A DNA stretch of 36,898 nt. It comes from Acrasis kona. Lineage: Eukaryota > Heterolobosea > Eutetramitea > Acrasida > Acrasidae. Numbering within the stretch: the stretch's first letter is position 1; each line of letters opens with the position of its first letter. Where the stretch lies: positions 1 to 36,898 of the forward strand of contig JAOPGA020001659.1 in the NCBI GenBank assembly GCA_026419775.2. Direction: 5' to 3'. The notes under the pieces are model-generated. The model was given only the letters and a program-made list of their open reading frames with translations, had not been told where the DNA came from and did not search any database. Made by a program: the position numbers and the translations under genes. Shown in pieces: positions 1 through 10,628 of the stretch.

Positions 1-12
1 CATCTTTTACAG

Positions 13-525
13 TTGATGAAAAAATACAATGCCAATACCGTCGATGCTGATTATACAGAGATACACCATAGTGATGAAGAGTTTGATTATTTGAATGTGA
101 AGACCTTCTTTTTCACATCGCCTCTTTTACGTGTACAAGATGCTGAATTTCGTTATGTTATACGTGCACCGATATTAACAAATAGTAGAGATCCGGGAGC
201 GACAAAATGTAAGAAGTACAGTGCTTGCGAAAAAGTCAGGGAAGAGGACATTACAAGAGGATGCTTTAGGGGAATACAATATTTGTACATTGCAGGTTGC
301 AAACAAATCACTAATGCATCATTTGTCTTTTCTCGAAGGAACACACGACCTTAACATGAGTGCCATGATTACCGACGAGGTATTCGTTTATCTCAAAGGA
401 ATACACTCTTTTTATGAGTAGTTGCAAACACATCACCAAGTTGCTATAAGGTCACCAATGCGGCAATTATACATCTGATTGAAATACGAAATCTTTACAT
501 GGGTGGTTGTGGGCAAATCAACTTG
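13..525 (+). pseudogene. Decayed leucine-rich-repeat protein fragment
   Basis: Successive pieces in different frames read as a roughly 24-residue repeat of the type GCKQITNASFVFLEGIHxLxMS. One copy lies near 214-265, then 262-345 (GIQYLYIAGCKQITNASFV), then a frame change to 330-420 (ITDEVFVYLKGIHSFY). After a stop, another frame gives MSSCKHITK at about 413-440 and then VTNAAIIHLIEIRNLYMGGC at about 449-515. The cysteine-type LRR pattern (C..IT..AF..L.GI..L.M) recurs across at least three frame changes and one stop, so it is no longer a working gene. The first 70 codons (from 16) are not recognisable. LRR identity is from the visible repeat; decay is seen directly. Confidence 0.55.
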
Positions 526-705
526 AAACATACTCTGGTAAGAAGACAATGAGTTAATGAGTTGTTGAGAACATATAATTTAAAAAATAAAAAAATATAA
601 TTATTATAATTATTTAACCTCTCTTACTCTTGCCTAGTTAAAACTATTTCCGTCATAAGTTATAACGTCTGTTGGCAAAGCATATACATGGACGCGTAAA
701 CTTTT

Positions 706-940
706 ATGGATTACTGCTCGAGGAACCGTGAAAGTTGATTCAAAAGAGTATTCAGTCGATGCAGTTGCACTAATTGATAAGAACGCTGGATATCATCCCA
801 GACATACGACTTGGTATTGGTCCGGTGGAGCAGGTAAAGGTACACTACCTGCCATACAGTTCCTGTACATAGAATACGCAAAAGCTTCGAAGAATATAGA
901 AAGGAATGTGGAGCACTACCTTTGTTACGTCTGATGTGTA
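706..940 (+). pseudogene. Possible DUF2804-like coding remnant
   Basis: One open frame contains RGTVKVDSKEYSVDAVALID followed by NAGYHPRHTTWYWSGGAGKG. The cluster of aromatic and basic residues before a glycine-rich turn reminds me of the core of DUF2804 proteins. The match is from memory of the family pattern and is weak. The frame closes after 68 codons. A shifted frame from about 905 could continue the protein, suggesting a frameshifted fragment. The rest of 526-1257 shows no gene, only an AT-rich stretch (570-615). Confidence 0.25.
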
Positions 941-1257
941 GACGTTGATTATGCCTCCCACCACAAGTCAATAAATATGCTAATCTTCAATAATTATTCG
1001 TTGCAAATCGTATTGAGGTTCTTTCTACCCATAGTGGAGAAAAAGGTTGGGGAGTTTTTAGCCTTCCATTTTAAATTAGAAGGTAAGGCTTTGTAATTGT
1101 CAATCCATCGTAAAATGATTGAACAGCGAGTAGAACTCGATTCCGGCTATTGCCATAGGGACTGATAAATTATATACAGTGTATCTTTGTATTATATAAT
1201 ATCATTTATTGTTGCGTTTGTTATGTATGTTCGAATTCTATCGAACTGTTGTAAGCG

Positions 1258-3183
1258 ATGTGGAGTTTCGGCGAAGCACAAGTTGATCGTCGAAATAAAA
1301 ACCCCACCCCGAAGTTCTATATCTTGAATGATGTCCCAAGCTTCACCCAAAGAAACAAAAAAACTAATAATATGAAGCATTCACACACAACACAAAGTCC
1401 GAAAGTTAATGACATTAAATACCAGGAAACAGTGGACAAAATAGCAAGACAGGCTTCAGAATATCACCACGAAAAAATTCACATCCCTCGCTCACTAGGC
1501 ACTACACAAAAGAGAAGTATTATTCACGCACTCACGACTTTGAGAAACCCACATTCGTCCAACTATCATAAAGAATTGAGAGATGGTATAGATTGGCTTC
1601 TTCAGTACGAACTAAACATCAAGGGCATTGTAGATTCAGAGACAATTGCAACTGTTTTAGAATTATTTCATTCACATTCGCCAATCACAAGCGACGTTCA
1701 ACATTTGTTTTCAAACATTAAACTATGGAAAGGTGACATTACTCGCCTCAGAGTAGATGCCATCGTTAATGCAGCCAACTCACAAATGCTAGGCTGCTTC
1801 GAACCTTCTCACAAATGCATCGACAATGTAATTCATGCATCTGCAGGTCCACAATTAAGAGATCATTGCCATCAAATCATGCAAACTACAAACCAAACAC
1901 AAGGTCAACCAATCATAACACCCGCTTATAATTTACCATCAAAATACATTATTCACACAGTCGGTCCCAACCTCAACCAAACACATGACGGAGCCACGAA
2001 ACCAACCCAAGAACACATTAACCAATTACAATCATGTTATGAAAATTGTTTAAAAATAGCTTCCGAACATGAACTTACATCAATTGCATTTTGTTGCATA
2101 TCAACTGGACTATTCGGATTCCCGAACGACCTTGCCTCTCAAATAGCCGTTCGTACCTGTAAACGTTATTTGGAACAAACTCGATACAACACATCCATCA
2201 AACACATCATTTTTAATGTATTCACAGACAAGGACCAAACTTGCTACTTGAACCAATTAGAAAACATTTCAAATCAAAAAATACCAAAACAAGTCAAGAT
2301 GAGCCATTTGATGGATTCCAATGTGTTGACAGCTTCTGAGTGGATCAAACAGTCACATTCCATTTTGATTAGTGCCGGCGCCGGTTTATCCGCTTCTGCT
2401 GGTTTGGATTATAATTCAACGAAATTATTTAAGGACTTGTTTCCTGCCATGTACAAGAGAGGTCATCGTTGCATGTATGAATTTATTGGTTACAAAAATT
2501 GGAGACCTACTTTACAATGGGGCTACTTTTTTTCACAAGTCAACCTTGCAAGATTTAATTGGCCAAGAACAAGAGCATATCAAGATTTGAAAAAGATCGG
2601 CGAGTCAGCACAGAATGGATACTTTGTGTACACGAGCAATGCCGATGGCATGTTCGAACAAAATGATTTTGATAAAGATTTAATTTATACCATTCAAGGC
2701 GATTATAGTAGAATTCAATGCTTGAAGCCGTGTTCTGCCGATTCTATATGGCCGATCAAACCATACATTGATGCTGCATTACCCAAGGTTGACCCGGAGA
2801 CGAATGAGATTACAGATTTATCCCTAGTACCCAAGTGTCCGAAATGTGGATCCGACATGATGATGAACGTTAGGGGAGGTAACTGGTTTTTAGAAGACCA
2901 TTTTAGAGAGAAGAGGAGGAGGTACCAAGAGTGGGTGAGTAATTCTATAGAGGAAGCTGAAAAGAATAATAAATTGTTTGTAATTGTTGAGGTTGGGTGT
3001 GGATTTAATACACCATCTGTTGTTAGGTGGCCGATGGAGAAGTTAGTGTCAATGCATTCTAATGTTCGTTTAATTAGAATCAATTCTGATCATCCTGAAT
3101 TTGATAGATATTCTGGAGAGAATGCTGTTGGTATCTCATCTGATGCTAAGGATGTTTTATCTATACTTGCATCGTATGTATGA
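1258..3183 (+). CDS. Macrodomain-SirTM fusion (ADP-ribose hydrolase plus class M sirtuin)
   Basis: Single exon, 641 codons from the first ATG. Met39 at 1372 is an equally good start, because the first 38 residues are low complexity. Residues about 150-335 form a macrodomain with VDAIVNAANSQMLGC and the zinc-type signature GCFEPSHKCIDN (C180, H185, C187), plus STGLFGFP. Residues about 345-641 form a Sir2 domain: GAGLSASAG (about 371-379), TSNADG (about 459-464), and two cysteine pairs (C488/C492, C527/C530). The usual catalytic His is replaced by Gln in IQGDY (about Q480), a hallmark of class M sirtuins (SirTM), which are mono-ADP-ribosyltransferases rather than deacylases. In bacteria these two activities are encoded by neighbouring genes: SirTM adds ADP-ribose to a lipoylated GcvH-like protein and the macrodomain removes it. 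Here both are in one chain. No GcvH-like gene lies in the window. The target in this organism is unknown. Confidence 0.9.
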   Translation: MWSFGEAQVDRRNKNPTPKFYILNDVPSFTQRNKKTNNMKHSHTTQSPKVNDIKYQETVDKIARQASEYHHEKIHIPRSLGTTQKRSIIHALTTLRNPHSSNYHKELRDGIDWLLQYELNIKGIVDSETIATVLELFHSHSPITSDVQHLFSNIKLWKGDITRLRVDAIVNAANSQMLGCFEPSHKCIDNVIHASAGPQLRDHCHQIMQTTNQTQGQPIITPAYNLPSKYIIHTVGPNLNQTHDGATKPTQEHINQLQSCYENCLKIASEHELTSIAFCCISTGLFGFPNDLASQIAVRTCKRYLEQTRYNTSIKHIIFNVFTDKDQTCYLNQLENISNQKIPKQVKMSHLMDSNVLTASEWIKQSHSILISAGAGLSASAGLDYNSTKLFKDLFPAMYKRGHRCMYEFIGYKNWRPTLQWGYFFSQVNLARFNWPRTRAYQDLKKIGESAQNGYFVYTSNADGMFEQNDFDKDLIYTIQGDYSRIQCLKPCSADSIWPIKPYIDAALPKVDPETNEITDLSLVPKCPKCGSDMMMNVRGGNWFLEDHFREKRRRYQEWVSNSIEEAEKNNKLFVIVEVGCGFNTPSVVRWPMEKLVSMHSNVRLIRINSDHPEFDRYSGENAVGISSDAKDVLSILASYV

Positions 3184-3590
3184 ACAATAAAATTTGGTTG
3201 AAAATAAAAAACTTTAAGAATTATTGATCGAATCAAGTATATATAAGTTCTCTGCTAGATATTATATCTCTAAAATCCTATTCAATAGTTTATCAAATTT
3301 AGATCTGCTTGACTGATTTAAGATTCGAATCCAAGAGATTGGGAATGATTAGCGGAACAGTATATTAGACACGCAAGATCCTCAAACCTTAATCATAATG
3401 TTGTAAGCTTTACTCTTCACAGATGATGTACTTCTTACTGTAGGCCAATTGAGACAAAATTAGAAGTTTTATTTGTGACGTGGTCAAAAATGACGTTATA
3501 ATTTGTAATGATTATTTTAATTGGTGAATAAATTCGTAGAGGTTGTGGTTGACAAAGAAAAATCGAGCTTCTCCAATACTAAGCAACACA
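3184..3590. other. Intergenic, 5' region of coactosin gene
   Basis: No reading frame of substance. It holds the 3' end of the macro-sirtuin gene (AATAAA-like signals near 3186-3205) and the upstream region of the coactosin gene. A palindromic GATTCGAATC near 3322 looks like a tRNA B box, but no cloverleaf can be folded around it. Confidence 0.5.
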
Positions 3591-4040
3591 ATGGCACTAA
3601 AATTTGACGACGAATCAGCCAAGGCCTGGAAAGAGGTTAGAAGCGACGGATCAGCTACAAACTGGGTGGCCATTGGTTACGAAACTAACGACTCACTCAA
3701 GCTCCTTGGTCAAGGTTCCGGTGGATACGATGAGTTTGTTAATGTATTGAAGGACGATCAAATGATATATGGAGCTTTCCGCGTCTACGGTTGCACAGGA
3801 AGCGGTTTGGATGCCAAGAGAACAAAGTTTGTTGGTGTTCATTGGATTGGCTCCGGCGTCAAGCCCATGTTGAGAGCTAAGGGATCTATCCACAAGACCC
3901 ACGTGAACAAATTTTTCGATGGAGTACATGTTGTCATCACAGCAACTAATGTTGATGAAATCAGTAAACCAATAATCGAAAAGAGGTTGAACGACATTTC
4001 TGGAGCCCACAAGGTTGAACGATATGAATGGACTGATTAA
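3591..4040 (+). CDS. Coactosin-like actin-binding protein (ADF-H domain)
   Basis: A 149-residue single-exon protein that is almost entirely one ADF-homology domain. It begins MALKFDDESAKAWKEVRSDG and contains TNWVAIGYE, the YDEFVNVLKDDQMIYGAFRV block and the KRTKFVGVHWIGSGVKPM block typical of coactosin, followed by GSIHKTHV. Coactosins bind F-actin filaments and hinder capping at barbed ends; they act in the cortical cytoplasm. I chose ATG 3591 because an in-frame ATG at 3543 only adds 16 residues outside the domain. The gene converges on WDR75 with 23 bp between stop codons, so their 3' untranslated regions must overlap or be minimal. Confidence 0.93.
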   Translation: MALKFDDESAKAWKEVRSDGSATNWVAIGYETNDSLKLLGQGSGGYDEFVNVLKDDQMIYGAFRVYGCTGSGLDAKRTKFVGVHWIGSGVKPMLRAKGSIHKTHVNKFFDGVHVVITATNVDEISKPIIEKRLNDISGAHKVERYEWTD

Positions 4041-4063
4041 AAGATTAATTAAAACAATTGTTT

Positions 4064-6543
4064 TTATTTTTTCAATATAGCAATTAATTCAGGATCCAAT
4101 TCCTCATCCTCTACATCAATGTCCATTTTATCTTTTTTGTCAACTACTGCCTTGTTGCTCATCTTGGCTGTGTTCTTGGAGTCTTGGACTATTTTTCCTA
4201 CCTCTTCACTTGCTTTGCTCTTCATTGTGAAGTGATCCATAAATGTTGTGAACACCGAGTGAGTGGAAGTTAACGAATGTGACAATGAATTTGCAAAAAG
4301 TTCTTTCCATGCATCCTGTGGCCTATCCGTATCGTACGAATAATACATTGTCTTGACATGTCCGACTACATATGAATTTTGAGGAGTTGTTTTTGTAGAC
4401 GTCTTCTTGTAAAGCATTTCATCTTCGTTCTCTGGTTCTCTATCTTCTTTTCTAACAAGTTTGGAAGCATTTAAATCTAACACTGATGCATGATGATTTG
4501 GTGCGACGACGATCAATCTTGACCTATCAACATATGCTATTTTTAGATGAGTTCCGGAAACATTCTCCGGATCGGAATATAATCTTTTAAAAAGTTTTTT
4601 ATCATCATTTATTTGGTTCAAATCAAGAACAAGAATCTCATCAGTGAGTGTCTGAATCACAACTTCACCGTTGAGAGATGGATTGCCATAAGCGTGCACA
4701 CAGTTTACTTGGAAGTTCAAAACAACCTTTTCGTACAATAGTGAATAAACCAATACGCTCTTCTTGTTAGCAATGACTACTTGGAAATTATTTGTGAAGA
4801 ATGCATCAATGGCGAAATGTAGATCCGTCATGGAGTGAGTGGAAAGTAACGATAATGTATTCACATCCCACGATGAGATCATTCCTGGATGGACCACGAC
4901 TAGTACTGAACCATCTTCTGAGGCTGCAAAGCAAAGTGCTTCCAAGTTCCTATGGTTGGCCACACCTGTGCACATGTATCGATGATTTTCGTCCATGCTC
5001 CATACTTTAATGTCTCCTGATTTGCAAGTAGAAATGCATGTTTGTGACTTGGGAATGAATTTTAGGTCCGTAATGTCATTTGAGTGAGGTGAGTCGACGA
5101 CCGTCGTTAAAGTGTATTGTTTGTTGTGAGAGTTGTAGAGCCAAAACTTGAGATTAATCAATGTTCCATAAAGTTCTGTTGTTGCCATCATTTGTGCGTC
5201 ATGTGAAAATGCAATTTTTGTAACGTATGCTTCTACGGAGTCTTCTGCTAATCTTTGTACGTCTTCAGCAATGTTCTTGTGTTGGATGGTTAATTTAAAG
5301 TCTTCACGTTCGACCGAAAAATCATAGAATTGAATCACGTTGCTTCCTGTCTGGACGATTCTGCCATTGAGTGGATCAACAATGATGGAACATTTGACTT
5401 TGGCGGGAATTTGTCGGTTGTCTATTTATAATTAGAATTTAATGTTAAAAATAAATGTACCCTTGTATAAGCCAGTGACCTTTGTGATGGGTTGGTTTAA
5501 TGTAATATCGTTCACAACCACTTCGTTGGTGTTGCATCTAACGGCGAAGAAATCCAATTCTTGCGAAGCACATACTTCAAGTACTGGAGACAAGAACTTT
5601 TTGAGTTTGTATATTTCGTTGGTCTCAATCTTCCATGTCGCCACGAAACAATCTCTACTTCCTGAGAATAGATACTTTCCATCAGCAGAAAAGCACAACG
5701 CTTCAACTGCGACAGGATGCCAACGAAGTTGTGATTTGCCACCAGTTGCTACGTAACGTACGAAAATGTGACCTGCTGATGATCCTACTGCTAATGTGTT
5801 TGAACTATCGCTGTAGCTGATGCAGTTAAAATGATCCGCACGAGAGGAGTTTTGTAAGAGGTTTTGATTTTCCCTAAAATGATTTTTTAGTAATATGATT
5901 TCAAGTTGACTTACATTTGAAGTTGGTCATCTACGGTGCTATATATTATAATGTTATTGTGTTCGTAACCCATAATGAGGGCACCATCTCTGCTCACACA
6001 AAAATTATCAAATTGGTTTTCTAGATGTGGACCTCTGTGTTCCTTTAGTTCATGATCCAAAGAATGAATGAATCCATTATCGGTATAGTAAACTCTGTCT
6101 GCGACGAAAATCTTTCTCTTTTCTTTAGAATTCATTAATCTGCATTCTCTTATTTTATGACCTCTTTCAACATCCCATAAATGTATTCGACTACTTGCTA
6201 TAAGGTATATTTGTGAATCATCTTCTGGGTTGACTTGTAAGCCATCACAGTTAACGTGAACTTCTATTGTTCTAACTAGTGTTCCTGATTGGGCAGAATA
6301 AACTCTTATTGTATGATCGACTGCGACGATAATGTATTTATCCTTGCACACTAGTTTTGGGCCAGCTTCAAATGTTCCGCAATGATGCGAACCTGACCGC
6401 AGGGTAAATGCATTAGGGTCTACTGTTCTCTTTTTTTTTGGCTTTTTAATCGCAGGTGTTTGATGATTAGCAGTATTTGGCTGTTCCTCCTTTAGGCCCG
6501 TCATCTTGCTCAGGTTATTGTTTGAAGTTTGGGAGTTGACCAA
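4064..6543 (-). CDS. WD40 protein WDR75/Nan1 (small-subunit processome, t-UTP complex)
   Basis: Three exons: 6543-5915, 5873-5461 and 5421-4064, with introns of 41 and 39 nt. The spliced product is 799 residues, close to the roughly 830 of human WDR75. The N-terminus has a basic KKPKKKR stretch, likely nuclear or nucleolar targeting. WD-like blades follow (IIVAVDHTIRVYSAQSGTLV, LIASSRIHLWDVERGHKI, ALCFSADGKYLFSGSRDCFV, CISTCKSGDIKVWSM), and the C-terminus is charged and acidic (DIDVEDEELDPELIAILKK). WDR75 belongs to the t-UTP subcomplex that starts 18S pre-rRNA processing and supports rDNA transcription. Family assignment rests on domain order, length and the C-terminal tail; other t-UTP WD proteins are the alternative. 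The start lies 57 bp from the stop of the upstream DJ-1-like gene on the same strand. Confidence 0.75.
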
Positions 6544-6600
6544 TTTTCACAAGGGTATAGAATAAAATATTTATTACAAAGTTTTACATGTAATACTGTT

Positions 6601-7299
6601 CTAAAAACGACGAGAGATGAAGAAGGTCAACAATGCCACAGATATCAAACCAATTCCGAAAGTAAATACGCTTACTTCATTGGAATCTTTTGCATCAAAT
6701 TGCATCATACTCGATACTTTATTTGCTGTCTTTTTATTAATCATTTTCGCCACCAAGTAGAGAGCACCGTCTATACCTGATGTAATACCAGATGTTGTAA
6801 TAATGTCACCTCGACCAGTGACGTCTACGTACCTAACACCCTTCACAACAGCGCTGTTAGGTAATCGATTTTCAAGATCATCATAGTGGTCCTTATGTGT
6901 GGTGCAGGGTTTGTTTTCTAAAAGTCCAGTCTCGGCCAATATAAATGCACCTGTACAAACAGACATGATGATAGTTTGGGGTCTTTGCTTTTTTGTCTCA
7001 ATAAGCCATGGGATGACAAGATATTTGAAATCCTCACTTGGTATGATGTTATTTCTGATGTTATTTAATTCTGATCCTGGTATAATTATTACGTCTGGTT
7101 CTAAAGGACAGTTATGTATAGAGTACGTTGGCATTATTGAATAACTAGACTTTTCAGCGTAGACGAAATCTTTCTTGGCCGCTAATGTGAACACGTTAAA
7201 GGTATTCTCTATCCTACACGCCTTGATAAAAACATCAAGCGGCCCTGACGCATCTACTATTTCAAATTGATCATATATAAGCAGTGCGACATTCTTCAT
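6601..7299 (-). CDS. DJ-1/PfpI-family protein with C-terminal membrane anchor
   Basis: A 232-residue single exon. Residues 1-190 are a glutamine-amidotransferase-like fold of the AraC/isonitrile-hydratase branch: LLIYDQFEIVDASGPLDVF at the N-terminus, the nucleophile elbow MSVCTGAFILAETGLL with the cysteine after V, then a CTTHKDHYDDLE histidine segment and TTSGITSGIDGALYLV. Residues about 210-229 (VFTFGIGLISVALLTFFI) form one hydrophobic helix followed by SRRF, which looks like a tail anchor. Soluble members of the family lack this. Members act as glyoxalases, deglycases, isonitrile hydratases or transcriptional sensors, so the substrate is open. The tail suggests the domain faces the cytosol on an organelle or ER membrane (inference). 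Confidence 0.85.
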   Translation of the reverse strand: MKNVALLIYDQFEIVDASGPLDVFIKACRIENTFNVFTLAAKKDFVYAEKSSYSIMPTYSIHNCPLEPDVIIIPGSELNNIRNNIIPSEDFKYLVIPWLIETKKQRPQTIIMSVCTGAFILAETGLLENKPCTTHKDHYDDLENRLPNSAVVKGVRYVDVTGRGDIITTSGITSGIDGALYLVAKMINKKTANKVSSMMQFDAKDSNEVSVFTFGIGLISVALLTFFISRRF

Positions 7300-7758
7300 G
7301 TTGTTCCAGACTTGTTTATAAATATAATTTTGGGCTTTTGTTTGGTTCTATAATTATACTGACAGTGTTGATCCCAACAAGAATCAAACAGGCTGGACTA
7401 ACAACAAATATAAGGGAGAAGGAAGCCATTGTCGAAATAAGAACCAATCATTATCAAACAAAGAGAAAAGATTATTGACGACGCTGCACAATTACTTTAA
7501 GATCCAAGAAATTACGGATCTGTAAATAAATTAATGACGAATCGAGCGATTGTTTGGAGATTGACTACCAAGTAATACTTTGGGATAAGAAGAGGGCAAT
7601 AGAATATTGAAAGCCAGCGTGACGGCGCATTAGCAGAAGACAAAGTAAACGACGAAATTTTTTGCAACTTTTACGCTCAACTTCTGATCTGGAATATAGT
7701 TTGAATGGTATGTCGAACAAAATTCAACAAATTAATAAAATTAGATTTATTCAATCAA
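7300..7758. other. Intergenic without recognisable gene
   Basis: A plus-strand frame of 64 codons (7284-7478) overlaps the start of the DJ-1-like gene and has no start context or family features. The rest is broken by stops in all frames. The right edge contains the 3' end of the GAF-protein gene (AATAAA-like sequence near 7733-7751 in either orientation). Confidence 0.5.
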
Positions 7759-10614
7759 CTAAACATCTTCCTCGTCACTTTCCTCCACCGCGGTAGAAAC
7801 ATTAGTCAATTTTGATTTTCTTAATTGAACAGCACTCTCTCTCAGCTGAAGTGTAATTTGTGTAAAGTTAAATAGCAAAGCCGCGGGACCACTACTCTTC
7901 TTCTCAACCGTTTCATAATCCAAGTCCTTCAAAGCCGTTCTGCAGTTACTGAACTTTACTTTCTTCTGAATGGATGTAGGATCATAGGTGGAAACCTTTT
8001 TCAAAAAGTTATCCTTCAAAGCCTTTCTGCATTGATCCCATTCTGTAATGTCCTTCTTCTTGTGTCCCAACAAATATAGCACTCCCTAATAAAAGTTAAT
8101 CTTTTGTAAATTAATTCAGCGTACTTTGATGATCTTGTGAACGGCAGGTGGAGGTGTTTTGTAACTAATTAGCTCCGTTAAGGCCTTATTATCAAGTGAC
8201 TCCAATTCACGACGACAAGCCGATAACATTTTGCTTAAAAAGAATGTTTTTGTCTTTTGTTTTTGTGAAGTGAGTTCGCTATCAATTGCTAGTTTCTGTG
8301 CTTGAAGTGTGTCAAGTTCGTTTCTTCTTAACATGTCAACAGAGTCTCCCATGATTGAAGCTGAAAGTTGAATGTTTTTCAATTCCTCGGGTGAAAAAGT
8401 ATCTTGAGTTCCAAGTTTATCTACTGACAGTACTCCGATGATTTGATTAGAGCTGGACTGCGAAAGTTAGTTATGACTTGAGGAAATGCACTTACTTTAA
8501 TTGGTACGGTAGCAAATGATCCGGTCCTCTGCATTCCTTCGTTGAACAATTTGATGCGAGGGTCTTTTGATATGTTAGGAACATATTTCATGTTACCAGA
8601 GTCAATTGCATCAAACGTCACTCCTGAACCTCTCTCTAAAGTTCTTCCAATCATGTTTTCATTTCCTTCGGTTGCTGCAACATATCTTATGGTGTTGTCA
8701 TCTTGAAGTATTCCAAAGTATGCACTTTTGGCGTTTGTGGTTGACTTTATCCATTCCAACGCTAAGTTTGTTAGTTTAGACAAGAAACGAATTCATACCG
8801 CTGTTTGATATGCTGGTAAGTTTCTCCCTCACATCAATTTCCTGAGTGAGCTTTCCTATTGTCTTTGCAATTTTATCAACTTGTTCCTTTTCTTCTTGTG
8901 TAAGCTGAATTGCAGCGTCAATGTTTATGACGGCAACAACTTTGCCTGTACTCTCATTTGTTATAGGAATTACAATTGCACTATCGCCATGTGGGATATT
9001 TTGGTCTGTAATAATGTAAAATAAAATAAAGCATCAGATTACCATCTTCAGAGTCGAAGAATGCAGCATTTGAAACGTTGATGGCGGTAGTGATTTCTTT
9101 CTTTTCCAGAACATGGAAGTATGATTCGTTTTTTTCTTTTTCAACCGTTCTTCCTAACACCAATGAGACATCATCTTCATTCGCATGGACGGCCGCAATA
9201 CATTCAACACTGAATACGCCGGCATCAACATCTCCTGCAAAGGCCTGTTTGGATTCAGGCACGACTATTATGTAAATTAACTAAATGTAACGTAAAAATC
9301 TTACCAGACAAAAGTTGTTCTAAACCAGCTTTGAAAACAACTTCCTTGTTAGAGTTAAAGTTCTCTGCGGCTACTTTTCTTATGACTTGCAACTTCTCCT
9401 GTAGTGCAACCTCCTTCTCAGCAGACTCTAAGAGTGCCCTAACATCTCCAATAAAATTTAATTCATCATCAGTGATTTGACGATTTTTATTGGACCTGTC
9501 AACGTAAAAAGTTCTGACCACCCCAGCCAATCCCAATATAGGTTCGACCAATAACTCTCCGGTTAAACCAGATCTTCTTGATGTTGATAACATCTTCACT
9601 GTTTTTTCCAAAGATACATTTGGTACTCGCACTCGTTGTTTACTGTCTACAACTTTGAATGAAACTCCCTCTCCTCTCATCATTACGGTGCTCGTAATTT
9701 CCTCAGGAACATTTTTCGGGGGCACATCGAATTCAATCACATTCTTGTTTTTCAAAACCTTACCGAAGTACACAGTCGCTCCAAGTAGGTCCTGCAACAA
9801 CCGAGCATACTATTTTTGTAAGAATATATTTTTGTAAAATGAAATCCACCTTTTGATAAATATCCAGCAATTCTGCTGCTGAAACTACTGTAGATGTATC
9901 AGAATCCAAATTCTTCAAAATAGAATTCATCTTTCTCTTATACTCTCTTTCTTCAGCCTCCCTCAATTCTACCTTCCTTCTCTCTATTTCTTCTAGCTTC
10001 TTTTTGGCATCCTCCTGGTTCATTTTAAGAAGTGCCTCCTCTTCCTCTTTGAGTTTTCTAGCTAGCTCAGCTCTCCTTCTCTCTTCCTTCTCTTCTTCTC
10101 GCTTTATACGGTCTAGCTCTGCTTGCTTTCTTCTGTTCTCCTCCTCTTCGGCTTTTCGCTTCATCAAAAGCTCATGCTCCAATTTTTTGCGTTCCAATTC
10201 CTCCTGTCTATACCTCTTCTCATCAATTTCTTGTTGGAGCAGCCTAGCTTTGCGATTTCTACCCTCTTCAATAGTTGGTCGAATTTTGTCACAGTGCTCT
10301 TTTAATAGTCGATAGTATGGGTGATCTTTTAATTCTGAATTATGTTTTGTGTTGTTTCTCATGATTTGCATGGCGAGCCAATTGATTGGATCGACCTTAT
10401 CATCTATTGCAGTTGATTCCTCGCCATATAATGTTACCAACTGTTGTATTGTTGGAATTAATACCCCAAAAATTTCATCTTGGACGTAAAACTTTTGCTC
10501 ATTGTCGTGAGTTTTGAAAGTCAATCCTTGATAAATATCATCTTCATATACAGTTATGTTTACCAAATAATTAGGGTCAGTTGTTGGATCATCATCTTGT
10601 TTGTGTCTGAACAT
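7759..10614 (-). CDS. Coiled-coil protein with three GAF-like domains, possibly ciliary
   Basis: Seven exons: 10614-9850, 9809-9305, 9264-9043, 9005-8799, 8761-8496, 8457-8125 and 8085-7759, with 37-42 nt introns. The product is 874 residues. Residues 1-110 contain DPINWLAMQIMRNN, reminiscent of Dpy-30/RIIa-type docking helices. Residues about 115-245 are a long charged coiled coil rich in E, K and R. Three GAF-like units follow: around 260-390 (MMRGEGVSFKVVDSKQRVRV), 415-570 (SYFHVLEKKEITTAINVSNA, HGDSAIVIPI, VVAVINID) and 585-715 (GRTLERGSGVTFDAI, FATVPIK, IIGVLSVDK). The tail is helical and ends acidic (EESDEEDV). GAF domains bind cyclic nucleotides or other small ligands. No catalytic domain is attached, so this is a sensor or scaffold. 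Some ciliary proteins combine Dpy-30-like and GAF domains; a ciliary role is inference, supported only by IFT38 elsewhere in the window. It is preceded by the structured hairpin cluster 15 bp upstream. Confidence 0.8.
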
Positions 10615-10628
10615 TGGTTGGCAGCTTG

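Noticed and set aside
1229-1246. GTTCGA/TCGAAC hairpin upstream of the macro-sirtuin start
   Set aside because: Six-bp stem alone in AT-rich sequence; no repetition or context to support function.
3315-3335. GATTCGAATCC resembling a tRNA B box
   Set aside because: No matching T-stem, acceptor stem or A box can be placed around it; the core is simply a short palindrome.
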